Origin: Polaribacter sp. BAL334 | GTDB taxonomy: Bacteria > Bacteroidota > Bacteroidia > Flavobacteriales > Flavobacteriaceae | NCBI RefSeq assembly: GCF_015767435.1 | Contig: NZ_JADWOV010000271.1 | Location: 124,001 to 188,000, forward strand | Reading direction: 5' to 3' | Length of the DNA stretch: 64,000 nt | Position numbers and translations under genes: made by a program | The notes under the pieces: generated by a model | The model's database searches: none | Told to the model about the DNA's origin: nothing | The model's input: the letters and a program-made list of their open reading frames with translations, nothing else | In this document: positions 18,013 to 27,306 of the stretch, piece by piece | How positions within the stretch are numbered: position 1 is the first letter of the stretch | Layout of the letters: each line of letters begins with the position of its first letter

Positions 18013-18351
18013 ATGGGAAATCAAAAATTATACAAAGGCTCATTACAAACTATTATTTTGCAATTATTGGCGAGTAATGAAAAAATGTACGGCTATGAAA
18101 TCACTCAAAAAGTAAAAGAATTGACCAAAGGCGAATTAAACATTACGGAAGGCGCTTTGTATCCTGCTTTGCATAAATTAGAAGCTGATGGTTTGCTAGA
18201 TGTTGAGGTGGCAAATGTGGGAAACAGACTCAGAAAATACTACAAATTGACTGAAAATGGCAGCAAAGAAACCGCTAATAAAGTTTCGGAAATGCAAGAA
18301 TTTTTGAGAACAATGCAACACTTAGTAAATCCTAAATTTAGTTTGGAATAA
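18013..18351 (+). CDS. PadR family transcriptional regulator
   Basis: A 112-residue winged-helix repressor. Seen: LYKGSLQTIILQLLASNEKMYGYEITQKV and the wing region with ITEGALYPALHKLEADGLL, the family hallmark, then a short C-terminal helix. The ATG at 18013 is used because an upstream TTG at 17989 lies inside the -7 box. First gene of a five-gene cassette with two membrane proteins and an ABC exporter, which it most likely controls. Confidence 0.93.
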   Translation: MGNQKLYKGSLQTIILQLLASNEKMYGYEITQKVKELTKGELNITEGALYPALHKLEADGLLDVEVANVGNRLRKYYKLTENGSKETANKVSEMQEFLRTMQHLVNPKFSLE

Positions 18352-18361
18352 ATTTTATGCT

Positions 18362-19015
18362 ATGGAATTGACAAAAGAACAAATAGAAATTGTAGAACAC
18401 TATTTACAAAATAGAAAAGTTGAATACCTAGATTTAAAAGTCGAAATTTTAGATCACATGATTTTGGATATTGAACAATTTATGAACAAAAATCATTCGT
18501 TTGAAAACGCACTAAAAATGACGACCATCAAATGGGAACAACATTTTAAACAACGGTCTAGTTTCTATTTTGGGATGTTTTATGCTGAATCAAAAATTGT
18601 GGTTGATAAAGCTGTTAAAGAATTCAGGCCTTTTTATTTTTTGTATTTGGCAGCATATTTATTACCTATGTTTTTTTTAAAAAACAGTGCTATTTCTTTT
18701 CAGGAACAAGAAGTAAATTTGATAAATAACCTATTGCTTTCAGCTACTTTTTTAGCATTGATTTACATGATTTACATCATTATAAAAACACAACTTTCTA
18801 AACAAAAAAGCACCTATCGTTTTATTTTAAAAACACAATATATAGCTGTTGTTTTTTTAATTATTCCTTTGTTATTAGGAAGTTTTTTAGACCATAAAGG
18901 ACAACTTAGTTCCATTTTTATGTCGTTTTTGAGTGCAGGATTTATGGTAACATTTATCTGTCATCATTTTTATAAAAAGCATCAAGCAGTTATTGAAAAA
19001 TATAAGCGTGTTTAA
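18362..19015 (+). CDS. PadR-associated membrane protein (HAAS-like), copy 1
   Basis: A 217-residue protein with a soluble helical N-terminal part (residues 1-60, containing EYLDLKVEILDHMILDIEQF) followed by four hydrophobic segments between about residues 85 and 210. The N-terminal plan resembles the HAAS/DUF1700-type domains found beside PadR genes in other phyla. The resemblance is by layout and the 'ILDHM' pattern, not by a profile search. Eleven bases after padR and two before its paralogue; probably a membrane sensor or accessory of the exporter. Confidence 0.75.
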   Translation: MELTKEQIEIVEHYLQNRKVEYLDLKVEILDHMILDIEQFMNKNHSFENALKMTTIKWEQHFKQRSSFYFGMFYAESKIVVDKAVKEFRPFYFLYLAAYLLPMFFLKNSAISFQEQEVNLINNLLLSATFLALIYMIYIIIKTQLSKQKSTYRFILKTQYIAVVFLIIPLLLGSFLDHKGQLSSIFMSFLSAGFMVTFICHHFYKKHQAVIEKYKRV

Positions 19016-19017
19016 TT

Positions 19018-19725
19018 ATGAAACTCACCCAAACTCATATAGAAAATCTCTACGAATTCACTCGCAAGCATTTTGTGTATCATTATGATGTGCAAACAGA
19101 ATTGGTAGATCATTTGGCCAATGATATTGAAGAAATTTGGTTAGAAAACCCGCATTTATCATTTGAAGACGCAAGAGATAAATCGTTTAAAAAATTTGGG
19201 ATTTTTGGTTTTATGGATGTTATTGAAGCCAAACAAAAACAAATGAATAAACGTTATTGGAACATTCAATTACGTTTTGTAAAAGAGTGGTTTACAATGC
19301 CAAAATTGTTGACAACAATACTTATTTTCTTTGGAATTTATAGTCTATTGCAAATTAAATATTCTGAGTTTTATATTATTGGTGCACTTTTAATAGCAGT
19401 GCTTTTTGAAATGATGTATCTATACAAAGACAGAAAAGCACAAAAACAAAAAGCTGAAAAAAAAGAAAAAATCTTTTTATTAGAAGAAATTATTGGGCAA
19501 ACAAAAGGAGGTGTTGTAAGTATAGGATTTGTAAATATTTTCAATTCGGTTAGATTTACAAAGATCGAGTTTAGTTCTTTAGAAAGTCATTGGCTTATAT
19601 TAATTGCTTTTTGTACAACTGTTTTGATTATTCTATTTTATGTTACTTCTTACGTTATTCCTAGTAAATCAAAAGAATTACTCCAAGAAACCTATCCAGA
19701 ATATAAAATGGTAAAAAATGTGTAA
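19018..19725 (+). CDS. PadR-associated membrane protein (HAAS-like), copy 2
   Basis: A 235-residue paralogue of the preceding gene: helical N-terminal domain with VQTELVDHLANDIEEIW (compare LEILDHMILDIEQF next door), then four hydrophobic segments and a basic stretch (KDRKAQKQKAEKKEK) between the second and third. Its length and topology match copy 1, so it probably arose by tandem duplication. Part of the PadR cassette. Confidence 0.75.
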   Translation: MKLTQTHIENLYEFTRKHFVYHYDVQTELVDHLANDIEEIWLENPHLSFEDARDKSFKKFGIFGFMDVIEAKQKQMNKRYWNIQLRFVKEWFTMPKLLTTILIFFGIYSLLQIKYSEFYIIGALLIAVLFEMMYLYKDRKAQKQKAEKKEKIFLLEEIIGQTKGGVVSIGFVNIFNSVRFTKIEFSSLESHWLILIAFCTTVLIILFYVTSYVIPSKSKELLQETYPEYKMVKNV

Positions 19726-19775
19726 CAATTTTACCATTTCAACTACTTATCAATCAACTAGCTAAATTTTAAACC

Positions 19776-21242
19776 ATGATTGCACACTTTGTAAATTTAG
19801 AATGGAAACAATATTTTCGTTCTTCTTATTGGCAAAAAAGTATTTTTCTAAATATTTTATTGGGCTTTTTTGCACTCTATTTTATGGCAACTTTCTTAAT
19901 CATCGGAATTGGAGGTTACTTTATTTTAAAAGAGCAATTCCCAACTCAAGATCCTTTGGTTGTTGTGAATAGCTTCTTGTTATACGCGTTTTTGGGCGAT
20001 TTGATTTTTAGATACATGATGCAAAAATTGCCTGTAATGAACATCAAACCCATGTTGCTATTGCCAATTTCTAAAAATAAAATCGTTCATTTTTTATTGA
20101 TAAAATCAGCGATTTCTTTTTTTAACACCTTTGCACTTTTTTTCTACATTCCTTTTGCGGTTGTGTTAATTCGAGAAGGGTATGATACTTCAGGCGTTTT
20201 AGGTTGGTTATTTAGCATGATTTTACTTACGCAATGTGCTAATTTTTTCAATTTTCTCATCAATAAAAACAATCAAGTTTTTGTAGGTTTAATTGCTTTA
20301 TTGATTGTTGGTTATTTGATTCATTATTTCGAAATTTTTAATCTATCAGGTTTTGTGGGTCAAGGTTTTGATGGAGTATATGAAAACCCAATTTATGCAC
20401 TCATTTTTGTGGTTTTATTGGTCTTATTATATCAAACAAACTACAAACAATTGCGCAATGAAGTCTACTTAGATGCCATCATTTCCGAAAAATCAAAAGA
20501 AGTTGCTGCTGCAGATTTATCTTTTGCAGATAGATTTGGTGATTTAGCGCCTTTTATCAAAAACGATTTGAGATTGATGATGCGAAACAAACGCACAAAA
20601 TCATCCATTTGGATGTTGGTTGTTGGATTATTATATGGATTGATTTTTTACACACAACCCATTTATGCTGACATGGAAGTGATTTTTGTATTGGTAGGAA
20701 TTTTTTCAACAGGTGCTTTTTTGATGAATTTTGGGCAATTTATTCCTGCTTGGGACAGCAGTTATTATAAAATGTTGATGAGCCAAAACATCAAATACGA
20801 GCGTTATTTGAAATCAAAATTCATGATTATGACCATTAGTATTGTGCTGCTTTTTGTATTGGGAATTCCTTATGTGTATTTTGGATGGAAAATTTTAGCA
20901 GTTCATTTTGCAGCCATGATCTATAACATTGGTGTAAACACACATGTAATTATGTATGGAGGTTCATTCAATAGAAAAAAAATCAATTTGGATGAAAAAG
21001 CTGCATTTAATTATCAAGGAACAGGAGCAGTTCAATGGTTGATTGGAATTCCATTAATGCTATTTCCAATGGCACTTTTTGGACTGATCAGTTGGTTGGT
21101 CAACTTTGAAACAGCTGTGATTACCTTGCTTATTTTAGGTTTTGCAGGAATCGCTTTTCACAAACAATTAATGCTTTTAATTACTAAAAAATACCAAGAA
21201 TCAAAATACAAAATGATTCATGCTTTTAATCAAGAAAACTAA
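19776..21242 (+). CDS. DUF5687 family ABC exporter permease
   Basis: A 488-residue polytopic membrane protein with about 12 hydrophobic segments, matching the Bacteroidota DUF5687 proteins that pair with a dedicated ABC ATPase. Seen: amphipathic start MIAHFVNLEWKQYFRSSYW, typical for ABC-2-like permeases, and a cytoplasmic stretch DLAPFIKNDLRLMMRNKRTKS in the middle. The ATPase gene follows by 6 bases. The exported substrate is unknown. Confidence 0.85.
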   Translation: MIAHFVNLEWKQYFRSSYWQKSIFLNILLGFFALYFMATFLIIGIGGYFILKEQFPTQDPLVVVNSFLLYAFLGDLIFRYMMQKLPVMNIKPMLLLPISKNKIVHFLLIKSAISFFNTFALFFYIPFAVVLIREGYDTSGVLGWLFSMILLTQCANFFNFLINKNNQVFVGLIALLIVGYLIHYFEIFNLSGFVGQGFDGVYENPIYALIFVVLLVLLYQTNYKQLRNEVYLDAIISEKSKEVAAADLSFADRFGDLAPFIKNDLRLMMRNKRTKSSIWMLVVGLLYGLIFYTQPIYADMEVIFVLVGIFSTGAFLMNFGQFIPAWDSSYYKMLMSQNIKYERYLKSKFMIMTISIVLLFVLGIPYVYFGWKILAVHFAAMIYNIGVNTHVIMYGGSFNRKKINLDEKAAFNYQGTGAVQWLIGIPLMLFPMALFGLISWLVNFETAVITLLILGFAGIAFHKQLMLLITKKYQESKYKMIHAFNQEN

Positions 21243-21248
21243 AATACA

Positions 21249-21944
21249 ATGATACAAACAACTCAATTATCAAAAAAATACGGCCCAGTAGAAGTGCTTC
21301 ACATAGACACTCTCGAAATTCCAACAGGACAAAGTTTTGGTTTGGTAGGAAATAATGGCGCAGGAAAAACCACTTTTTTTAACATCCTTTTGGATTTGGT
21401 TAGACCCACAACAGGTTCTATTACAAACCACGAAATTCAAGTAAATACCAGTGAAGATTGGAAAAATTTTACAGGATCTTTTATTGACGAATCTTTTTTG
21501 ATTGGCTATTTAACACCTGAAGAATATTTTGAATTTATTGGTGATTTGCGAGGAATGAACAAAGCAGATGTGGACGCATTTGTAGCAAAATTTGAAGAGT
21601 TTTTCAACGGAGAAATTATTGGAAGAAAAAAATATTTGCGCGATTTAAGCAAAGGAAATCAGAAAAAAGTGGGGATTATTGCTGCAATGATGGGAAATCC
21701 AAAGTTGATTATTTTGGATGAGCCTTTTGCGAATTTAGACCCAACAACGCAAATTAGATTGAAAAAAATCATCAAAGATTTGGCTGAAAACAGAGAAATT
21801 ACGGTACTTATTTCTAGTCACGATTTAACACATGTAACTGAAGTTTGTGAACGAATTGTGGTTTTAGAAAAAGGAAATGTTGTGAAAGATATTCAAACTT
21901 CTGCAGAAACTTTGCAAGAGTTGGAAAGCTATTTTGCTGTTTAA
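21249..21944 (+). CDS. ABC transporter ATP-binding protein
   Basis: A 231-residue ATPase of the exporter encoded just upstream. Seen: Walker A GNNGAGKTT (residues about 34-42), signature LSKGNQKKVGIIAAMMG, Walker B LIILDEPFANLDPTT and H-loop SSHDLTHV. This is the CcmA/NatA-like class that drives ABC-2 exporters. Last gene of the PadR cassette. Confidence 0.94.
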   Translation: MIQTTQLSKKYGPVEVLHIDTLEIPTGQSFGLVGNNGAGKTTFFNILLDLVRPTTGSITNHEIQVNTSEDWKNFTGSFIDESFLIGYLTPEEYFEFIGDLRGMNKADVDAFVAKFEEFFNGEIIGRKKYLRDLSKGNQKKVGIIAAMMGNPKLIILDEPFANLDPTTQIRLKKIIKDLAENREITVLISSHDLTHVTEVCERIVVLEKGNVVKDIQTSAETLQELESYFAV

Positions 21945-21976
21945 GCACCAATTTCTCAATTAATTACTATTTTTAC

Positions 21977-22028
21977 ACTCTTATTGATACTATTTTCAAC
22001 AAAAATTAGTTATCAATAAGAGTTTTTA
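21977..22028 (+). terminator. terminator of the PadR/ABC cassette
   Basis: A perfect 13-bp inverted repeat ACTCTTATTGATA (21977-21989) and TATCAATAAGAGT (22011-22023), 21-base loop, followed by a T-run. It closes the cassette and separates it from sprE. Confidence 0.75.
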
Positions 22029-22065
22029 AGTTTAAAAAATAACTGTTTAACGAAGATTTATCTAC

Positions 22066-24294
22066 GTGAAAATCACCAAAAAAATACTTGTTGTAGGATT
22101 TCTGATTATGGTTGCAATTGCTTGCGGCACTAAAAAAAATACGTTTATAAGTAGAAATTATCAAGCATTAACCACAAAATACAATGTACTTTTTAACGGT
22201 CAAGAAGCCTTAAAAAGTGGCATTGAAGAAATCAACGCAAATTATAAAGACGATTGGTTTCAAAGATTGCCTATTGAACCTATTGAATTTGAAGAAAAAC
22301 GCGCAGATATGACTGAATTTGGTTTAGGCGCAGGTTTTGATTCTAACGAAAATGATGAAACCAAAAAAACACTCACAACTTTTGACAAAGCCGAAGAAAA
22401 AGCGGTAAAAGCCATTCAAGTTCACAAAATGAATATTGATGGTTTAGAGCGAAATAGACAAATTGACGATGCGTATTTATTGCTAGGAAAATCACGTTAT
22501 TATCAACAACGATTTATTCCTGCTATTGAAGCGTTCAATTACGTAATTGCCAATTATCCAAATGCCAATTTGATTGCCGATACTAAAATTTGGCGCGCAA
22601 AATCAGAAATTAGAGTTGATAATGAAGAAATGGCCATTGAAACCTTAAAATTATTATTGATTGTAAGAGACACTTTAGAAGCCAATTTACCTGATGAAAC
22701 CAAAGAAAATGGATACACAGCTTTAGCAATGGCTTACATAAAAAGCGACAGTATTCAAAAAGCTAAAGAAAGTTTATTGTTGGCAACAAGGACTCTAAAA
22801 GACAAAGACCAAGCTGCTAGAAATCTTTTTATTTTAGGACAATTATTTGCTGAAGAAAATAAGAAAGATTCTGCAGCTATGCAATTTAAAAAGCTCATCA
22901 ATTTTAGCAACGCTCCTGAAAGATATAAAATTCATGCAGAAATTGAATTGGCAAAAAATGCCACCAACGATTCTATTGCTGCAATTTCTTTTGAAAGATT
23001 GCAAAAACTCATAAAAAATCGGGATAACAGACCTTATTTAGACGCTTTGTATTATCAAACTGGTGTTTTAAATGAGCAAAAAGATAGTATTCAGTTAGCC
23101 ATGGTTGATTACAATAAATCGTTAAGAGTTCCAAATGCAAATGAAAAACAACGAACTTTTACGTATGAAAAACTAGGGAATCTTCATTTTAAAAACGCTG
23201 AATATCAAATTGCAAGTGCGTATTTTGATAGTGTTTTACAAATTTCAAAAGACAGTTTAGACATTCGAATTAGACGCATCAAAAGAAAGCAAAAAAGCTT
23301 GGCTTATTTGATTCAATTTGAAAGTTTGGTCACAAAAAATGATAGCATTTTAAAACTTACAGCATTGTCAAAAGAGGATCAAAAAGCGTTTTTTGAAAAG
23401 TATATTGAGAAAATAAAAAAAGCAGATGAAGATGCAGCTCAATTGCGTTTAAATCAATTGGCTTTTGGCAATAACAATACTTCTTTAGCATCAGCAGATA
23501 AGGGGAAATGGTATTTTTACAATCCTCAATCTTTGAGTTTTGGAGCTACTGAATTTAAGAAAATTTGGGGAAATAGAAGATTGGAAGACAATTGGAGATG
23601 GGCTGAAAAAGCAAAAAATTCGATTCAGGAAAAAGAAATTTCTGAGGTAAATCAAAAAAACGAACGCTATGATTTGGAATCATACATCAGTAAAATTCCT
23701 TCTGATAAAGTTGTGATTGATAGTTTGCATTTTCAACGAAATCAAGCATTATATGAATTAGGATTGATTTATAAAGAGCAATTCAATAATCCAAATTTGG
23801 CAAAAAAACGATTGGAAAGAGTTGCTTCTTTACAGCCAAATGAAGAATTAATTTTACCTATAAACTGGCATTTATATCAATTGGAAACCAAACTTGGAAA
23901 CAACGAAAAGGCAACCGTTTATAAAAATGTCATCGTAAATGAGTATCCAGATACAAAATTTGCACAACTCATTTTAAATCCAACTGAAAAAACAATTGAA
24001 GAAGAAGTTGCAGAAACGGACATAGAAAAACAATATAAAGAGTTGTATTATTTGTACAAAGAAAGCAAATACGAAGAAGTTATTGTACAAATTGACACCA
24101 TTTTACCAAGTATTTCTGCTTCAGAATTGGCGCCAAAATTCGAGCTGTTAAAAGCCTATGCCATTGGCAAATCAAAAGATAGAAATACCTATAAAATTGC
24201 GATGGAATATGTTGCTGTAAATTTTGGCAATACTGATGAAGGCAAAAAAGCAAAAGAGATTGTACTTCAATTAGAAAAACTTTCGAAAGAATAA
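22066..24294 (+). CDS. sprE: type IX secretion / gliding lipoprotein SprE (PorW)
   Basis: A 742-residue periplasmic lipoprotein with tetratricopeptide-like helical repeats, needed in relatives for type IX secretion and gliding. Seen: lipoprotein signal ending in VAIACGTKKN, then the family start TKYNVLFNGQEALKSGIEEI and KDDWFQRLPIEP, and repeats such as DDAYLLLGKSRYYQQRFIPAIEAFNYVI. It is somewhat shorter than the roughly 870-residue Flavobacterium johnsoniae protein. The start is a GTG at 22066. Bactofilin follows after 28 bases. Other T9SS genes (porV, sov/sprA, gldKLMN) are not in this window. Confidence 0.85.
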   Translation: MKITKKILVVGFLIMVAIACGTKKNTFISRNYQALTTKYNVLFNGQEALKSGIEEINANYKDDWFQRLPIEPIEFEEKRADMTEFGLGAGFDSNENDETKKTLTTFDKAEEKAVKAIQVHKMNIDGLERNRQIDDAYLLLGKSRYYQQRFIPAIEAFNYVIANYPNANLIADTKIWRAKSEIRVDNEEMAIETLKLLLIVRDTLEANLPDETKENGYTALAMAYIKSDSIQKAKESLLLATRTLKDKDQAARNLFILGQLFAEENKKDSAAMQFKKLINFSNAPERYKIHAEIELAKNATNDSIAAISFERLQKLIKNRDNRPYLDALYYQTGVLNEQKDSIQLAMVDYNKSLRVPNANEKQRTFTYEKLGNLHFKNAEYQIASAYFDSVLQISKDSLDIRIRRIKRKQKSLAYLIQFESLVTKNDSILKLTALSKEDQKAFFEKYIEKIKKADEDAAQLRLNQLAFGNNNTSLASADKGKWYFYNPQSLSFGATEFKKIWGNRRLEDNWRWAEKAKNSIQEKEISEVNQKNERYDLESYISKIPSDKVVIDSLHFQRNQALYELGLIYKEQFNNPNLAKKRLERVASLQPNEELILPINWHLYQLETKLGNNEKATVYKNVIVNEYPDTKFAQLILNPTEKTIEEEVAETDIEKQYKELYYLYKESKYEEVIVQIDTILPSISASELAPKFELLKAYAIGKSKDRNTYKIAMEYVAVNFGNTDEGKKAKEIVLQLEKLSKE

Positions 24295-24322
24295 TAAACA
24301 AGGAAAACAGACTTTACACATC

Positions 24323-24697
24323 ATGGAAAGAAATGTGATATCAAAAAACACTACCATTATTGGCGATATAAAAGCTGAAGGAGATTTTAGAATTGACGGC
24401 GTTTTAGAAGGTTCTTTGAAAACAAAAGGAAGAGTAATTATTGCTGCAGAGGCTGTTGTAAAAGGAGATGTTGAGGCATCAAATGCAGATATTGAAGGCG
24501 AATTTTCGGGAAATTTAAAGGTTGAAAAAATTTTAACGGTCAAAACCATTGCAAAAATTTCGGGAGATGTTGTTGTGGGAAAATTATCAATTGAACCTGG
24601 CGCAACTTTCAATGCATCTTGTATTATGACTGGCACTGCAAAAGTTCAAAAAAAGGAGAATGAAAAATCAAAATTATTCAAAAAAACCTTTAAATAA
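24323..24697 (+). CDS. bactofilin (polymer-forming cytoskeletal protein)
   Basis: A 124-residue bactofilin: a beta-helix domain with the repeat pattern NTTIIGDIKAEGDFRIDGVLEGSL and KGDVEASNADIEGEFSGNL, flanked by short tails. Bactofilins form nucleotide-free filaments on the membrane. The last 38 bases overlap the atpZ gene in another frame. Lies between sprE and the ATP synthase genes, so it is probably transcribed with both. Confidence 0.93.
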   Translation: MERNVISKNTTIIGDIKAEGDFRIDGVLEGSLKTKGRVIIAAEAVVKGDVEASNADIEGEFSGNLKVEKILTVKTIAKISGDVVVGKLSIEPGATFNASCIMTGTAKVQKKENEKSKLFKKTFK

Positions 24698-24878
24698 AGC
24701 ATTACAACTTTCAGGAGCTGGACTTCAAATGGGATTGACCATTTATCTAGGTTTTTTGTTAGGAAAATGGTTGGATGCTAAATTTCAACTCACTTTTTTA
24801 ACAGAAACCATTACACTTTTAGCGATTTTTTTAGCCATGTTTTCACTTATCAAACAAGCAAATAAACTCAATGACTAA
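24660..24878 (+). CDS. atpZ: AtpZ/AtpI family protein
   Basis: A 72-residue inner-membrane protein with two helices (GLQMGLTIYLGFLLGKWLD and ITLLAIFLAMFSLIK), the normal size and pattern of AtpZ/AtpI, which helps assemble the c-ring or admits divalent cations. It starts inside bactofilin and its stop overlaps the next gene by eight bases, so translation is likely coupled. Confidence 0.85.
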   Translation: MKNQNYSKKPLNKALQLSGAGLQMGLTIYLGFLLGKWLDAKFQLTFLTETITLLAIFLAMFSLIKQANKLND

Positions 24879-25260
24879 GCAACTTATTTTTCAGTTTTTG
24901 GTCTTTTTTGCACTCTTTTTTACAGCATTTCATTTGCATGAATTTATTTTAAAAAATGCGACCATTGAAACGGTTTTTTCGCTCAAAAAAGTGTACCTAT
25001 TTCACTTCGGATTTTCCTGGTTGATTTGTGCTCATTTTACCTTTTTTTCCACTGTTGATAAAATCTTTCCACAATTGGGTTTTATCTACTTGATTTCTAT
25101 TTTTTTAAAAATTGTTATTTTTTGTATTGTCTTCTACAATCCTTTATTTACCTCAGAAAATTTACCATTTTCATCAAGAGTTTCACTCTTCATTCCAATG
25201 ATTCTTTTTTTATTAACAGAGGCTTTTTTTATCGCAAAAATCTTGAAGAAAAAAGTATAG
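24871..25260 (+). CDS. small membrane protein between atpZ and atpB (DUF6168-like)
   Basis: A 129-residue protein with four hydrophobic helices and few charged residues. A protein of this size and position is found between atpZ and atpB across Flavobacteriia (the DUF6168 type, from memory). No catalytic motif. It probably belongs to ATP synthase assembly, by position only. It overlaps atpZ by eight bases. Confidence 0.75.
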   Translation: MTKQLIFQFLVFFALFFTAFHLHEFILKNATIETVFSLKKVYLFHFGFSWLICAHFTFFSTVDKIFPQLGFIYLISIFLKIVIFCIVFYNPLFTSENLPFSSRVSLFIPMILFLLTEAFFIAKILKKKV

Positions 25261-25281
25261 GCAATAAAACTAAAAAAAAGA

Positions 25282-25311
25282 TTTGTTTTTTTGATTTATT
25301 ACTTACCTTTG
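25282..25311 (+). promoter_or_regulatory. promoter upstream of atpB
   Basis: TTTG at 25282-25285, an 18-base spacer and TACCTTTG at 25304-25311 fit the Bacteroidota promoter, 28 bases before the atpB ATG. It would let the ATP synthase genes be expressed apart from sprE. Confidence 0.6.
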
Positions 25312-25339
25312 CGCCGAATTTAGAAAGCGTATTTTTACA

Positions 25340-26476
25340 ATGAAGATTGCACAAAAATCAATCAAATTTATCTTAATAGTTGCAGTAGCCCTTTTTACAT
25401 CTGTAAATTTTGCAGCTATTTCAGAAAAAAACCAAGACGATCAAAATGACGGAGGTCGTGTAAATACGAAAGAAGAAGTAGAAGCTTATATTTTACATCA
25501 CATAAAAGATTCGCACGATTTTTCTTTATTTTCTTACACTTCTGATGAAGGTGAAAGAAAACACGTTGGTTTTCCTTTGCCAATTATTTTATGGACAAGT
25601 GAAGGTTTAGTTACCTTTATGTCTTCGGAATTTCATCACAATGATGATGGTCATGAAATTGTTGAAAAAGGCGGTTTTAAATTTGCTAAAATTCACTCAA
25701 AAATTTACGAATTAGACAAAGGTGCTTCAGAGGTAACTTTTGATGAAACGCATCATGCAACAAATGCTCACAAAGTATTGGATTTTTCAATTACGAAAAG
25801 TGTAGTTGGTGTTTTATTGATTGGACTTTTACTATTATTTTGGTTTTCACGTTTGGCAAGACAGTACAAAACTCAAAAAATCCCTACAGGTTTTGCAAGA
25901 GTTTTAGAGCCTTTGGTCATTTATGTTCGTGATGAAATTGCTAGACCAAATATTGGTGAAAAACATTATAGAAGATTTACAGGGTATTTATTAACTGTTT
26001 TCTTTTTCATTTGGTTGTTAAATTTAGCAGGTTTGACTCCATTAGGATTCAACGTAACAGGGCAATTAGCAGTAACAGCATGTTTGGCGATTTTTACATT
26101 GGTCATTTATTCTGTAAGTGGTACAAAAGGCTATTGGATGCACATGATTTGGATGCCTGGAGTGCCTGTATTAATTCGTCCAGTATTGGCAATTATTGAA
26201 TTGGCAGGAGCTTTATTAATCAAACCATTTTCATTATTAGTGCGTTTATTCGCAAACATTTCAGCAGGTCACATTGTGGTAATGAGCTTAATCGCAATTA
26301 TGTTTACACTAAAACAATCATTAGGGATTGTTGGTGCAACAGGATTGTCATTGGTATTATCATTTTTTATAACATTAATTGAGGTTTTAGTTGCTTTTTT
26401 ACAAGCGTATATCTTTACAATGCTTTCAGCATTATTTATTGGTATGGCAGTAGAAGATCATGCTGAGCATCATTAA
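25340..26476 (+). CDS. atpB: ATP synthase F0 subunit a
   Basis: A 378-residue proton-channel subunit. The essential arginine is in SLLVRLFANISAGHIVV and the last helices contain LIEVLVAFLQAYIFTML, as in all a subunits. An N-terminal signal-like helix and a periplasmic segment of about 110 residues rich in His and Asp (SEFHHNDDGHEI) precede the core; this extension, about 100 residues longer than the E. coli protein, is usual in Bacteroidota. Confidence 0.95.
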   Translation: MKIAQKSIKFILIVAVALFTSVNFAAISEKNQDDQNDGGRVNTKEEVEAYILHHIKDSHDFSLFSYTSDEGERKHVGFPLPIILWTSEGLVTFMSSEFHHNDDGHEIVEKGGFKFAKIHSKIYELDKGASEVTFDETHHATNAHKVLDFSITKSVVGVLLIGLLLLFWFSRLARQYKTQKIPTGFARVLEPLVIYVRDEIARPNIGEKHYRRFTGYLLTVFFFIWLLNLAGLTPLGFNVTGQLAVTACLAIFTLVIYSVSGTKGYWMHMIWMPGVPVLIRPVLAIIELAGALLIKPFSLLVRLFANISAGHIVVMSLIAIMFTLKQSLGIVGATGLSLVLSFFITLIEVLVAFLQAYIFTMLSALFIGMAVEDHAEHH

Positions 26477-26491
26477 TACAAATTTGTTTAA

Positions 26492-26701
<210 letters not shown>

Positions 26702-26716
26702 TCCAAATCAAAACAA

Positions 26717-26756
26717 AAAATAGCGTTCTGTAACGGTTGGTTACAGAACCTATTTT
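26717..26756 (+). promoter_or_regulatory. stem-loop between atpE and atpF
   Basis: GTTCTGTAAC (26725-26734) pairs perfectly with GTTACAGAAC (26740-26749), loop GGTTG; after a bulged C the stem continues with AAAATAG/CTATTTT. About 17 bp in all, inside the operon. Likely an RNA stabiliser or partial terminator that raises c-subunit output relative to the genes downstream. Confidence 0.7.
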
Positions 26757-26798
26757 AAAAAAATCAAACATTAAAAAATAAAATAATTCATTCATAAA

Positions 26799-27299
26799 AT
26801 GGAAACTTTATTAAACGATTTTTCTCCAGGGTTATTTGCAGTAGTAACTATTTTGTTATTGGCATTAATCGCTTTGATGGTAAAATTTGCATGGAAACCA
26901 ATTTTAAATTCTTTGGAAGAAAGAGAATCTGGAATTGAAAATGCTTTAGCAGCTGCTGAAAATGCACGTAAAGAAATGCAAAATTTGCAAGCTGATAATG
27001 AAAAATTAATCAAAGAAGCAAGAGCAGAAAGAGATGCAATGATGAAAGAAGCAAGAGAAATCAGAGATAAAATGATTGCTGATGCAAAAGAAGATGCCAA
27101 AGAAGTTACTGCAAGTTTGATTGAAAAAGCACAAGCATCTATTGAACACGAAAAACAATCTGCTTTGGCTGAAATCAAAAAGAATGTTGCTGAATTGTCA
27201 ATAGGAATTGCAGAATCTGTGATTAAAAAAGAATTGTCTTCTAAAAAAGATCAATTAGAATTGGTTGAAGGTTTATTAAAAGACGTTACTTTAAATTAA
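26799..27299 (+). CDS. atpF: ATP synthase F0 subunit b
   Basis: A 166-residue peripheral-stalk subunit: one N-terminal membrane helix (GLFAVVTILLLALIALMVKFAW) then a long charged right-handed coiled coil (KEAREIRDKMIADAKEDAKEV). Length as usual. It follows atpE after a 97-base gap that holds the stem-loop and precedes atpH by 7 bases. Confidence 0.95.
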   Translation: METLLNDFSPGLFAVVTILLLALIALMVKFAWKPILNSLEERESGIENALAAAENARKEMQNLQADNEKLIKEARAERDAMMKEAREIRDKMIADAKEDAKEVTASLIEKAQASIEHEKQSALAEIKKNVAELSIGIAESVIKKELSSKKDQLELVEGLLKDVTLN

Positions 27300-27306
27300 T
27301 TCAAGG

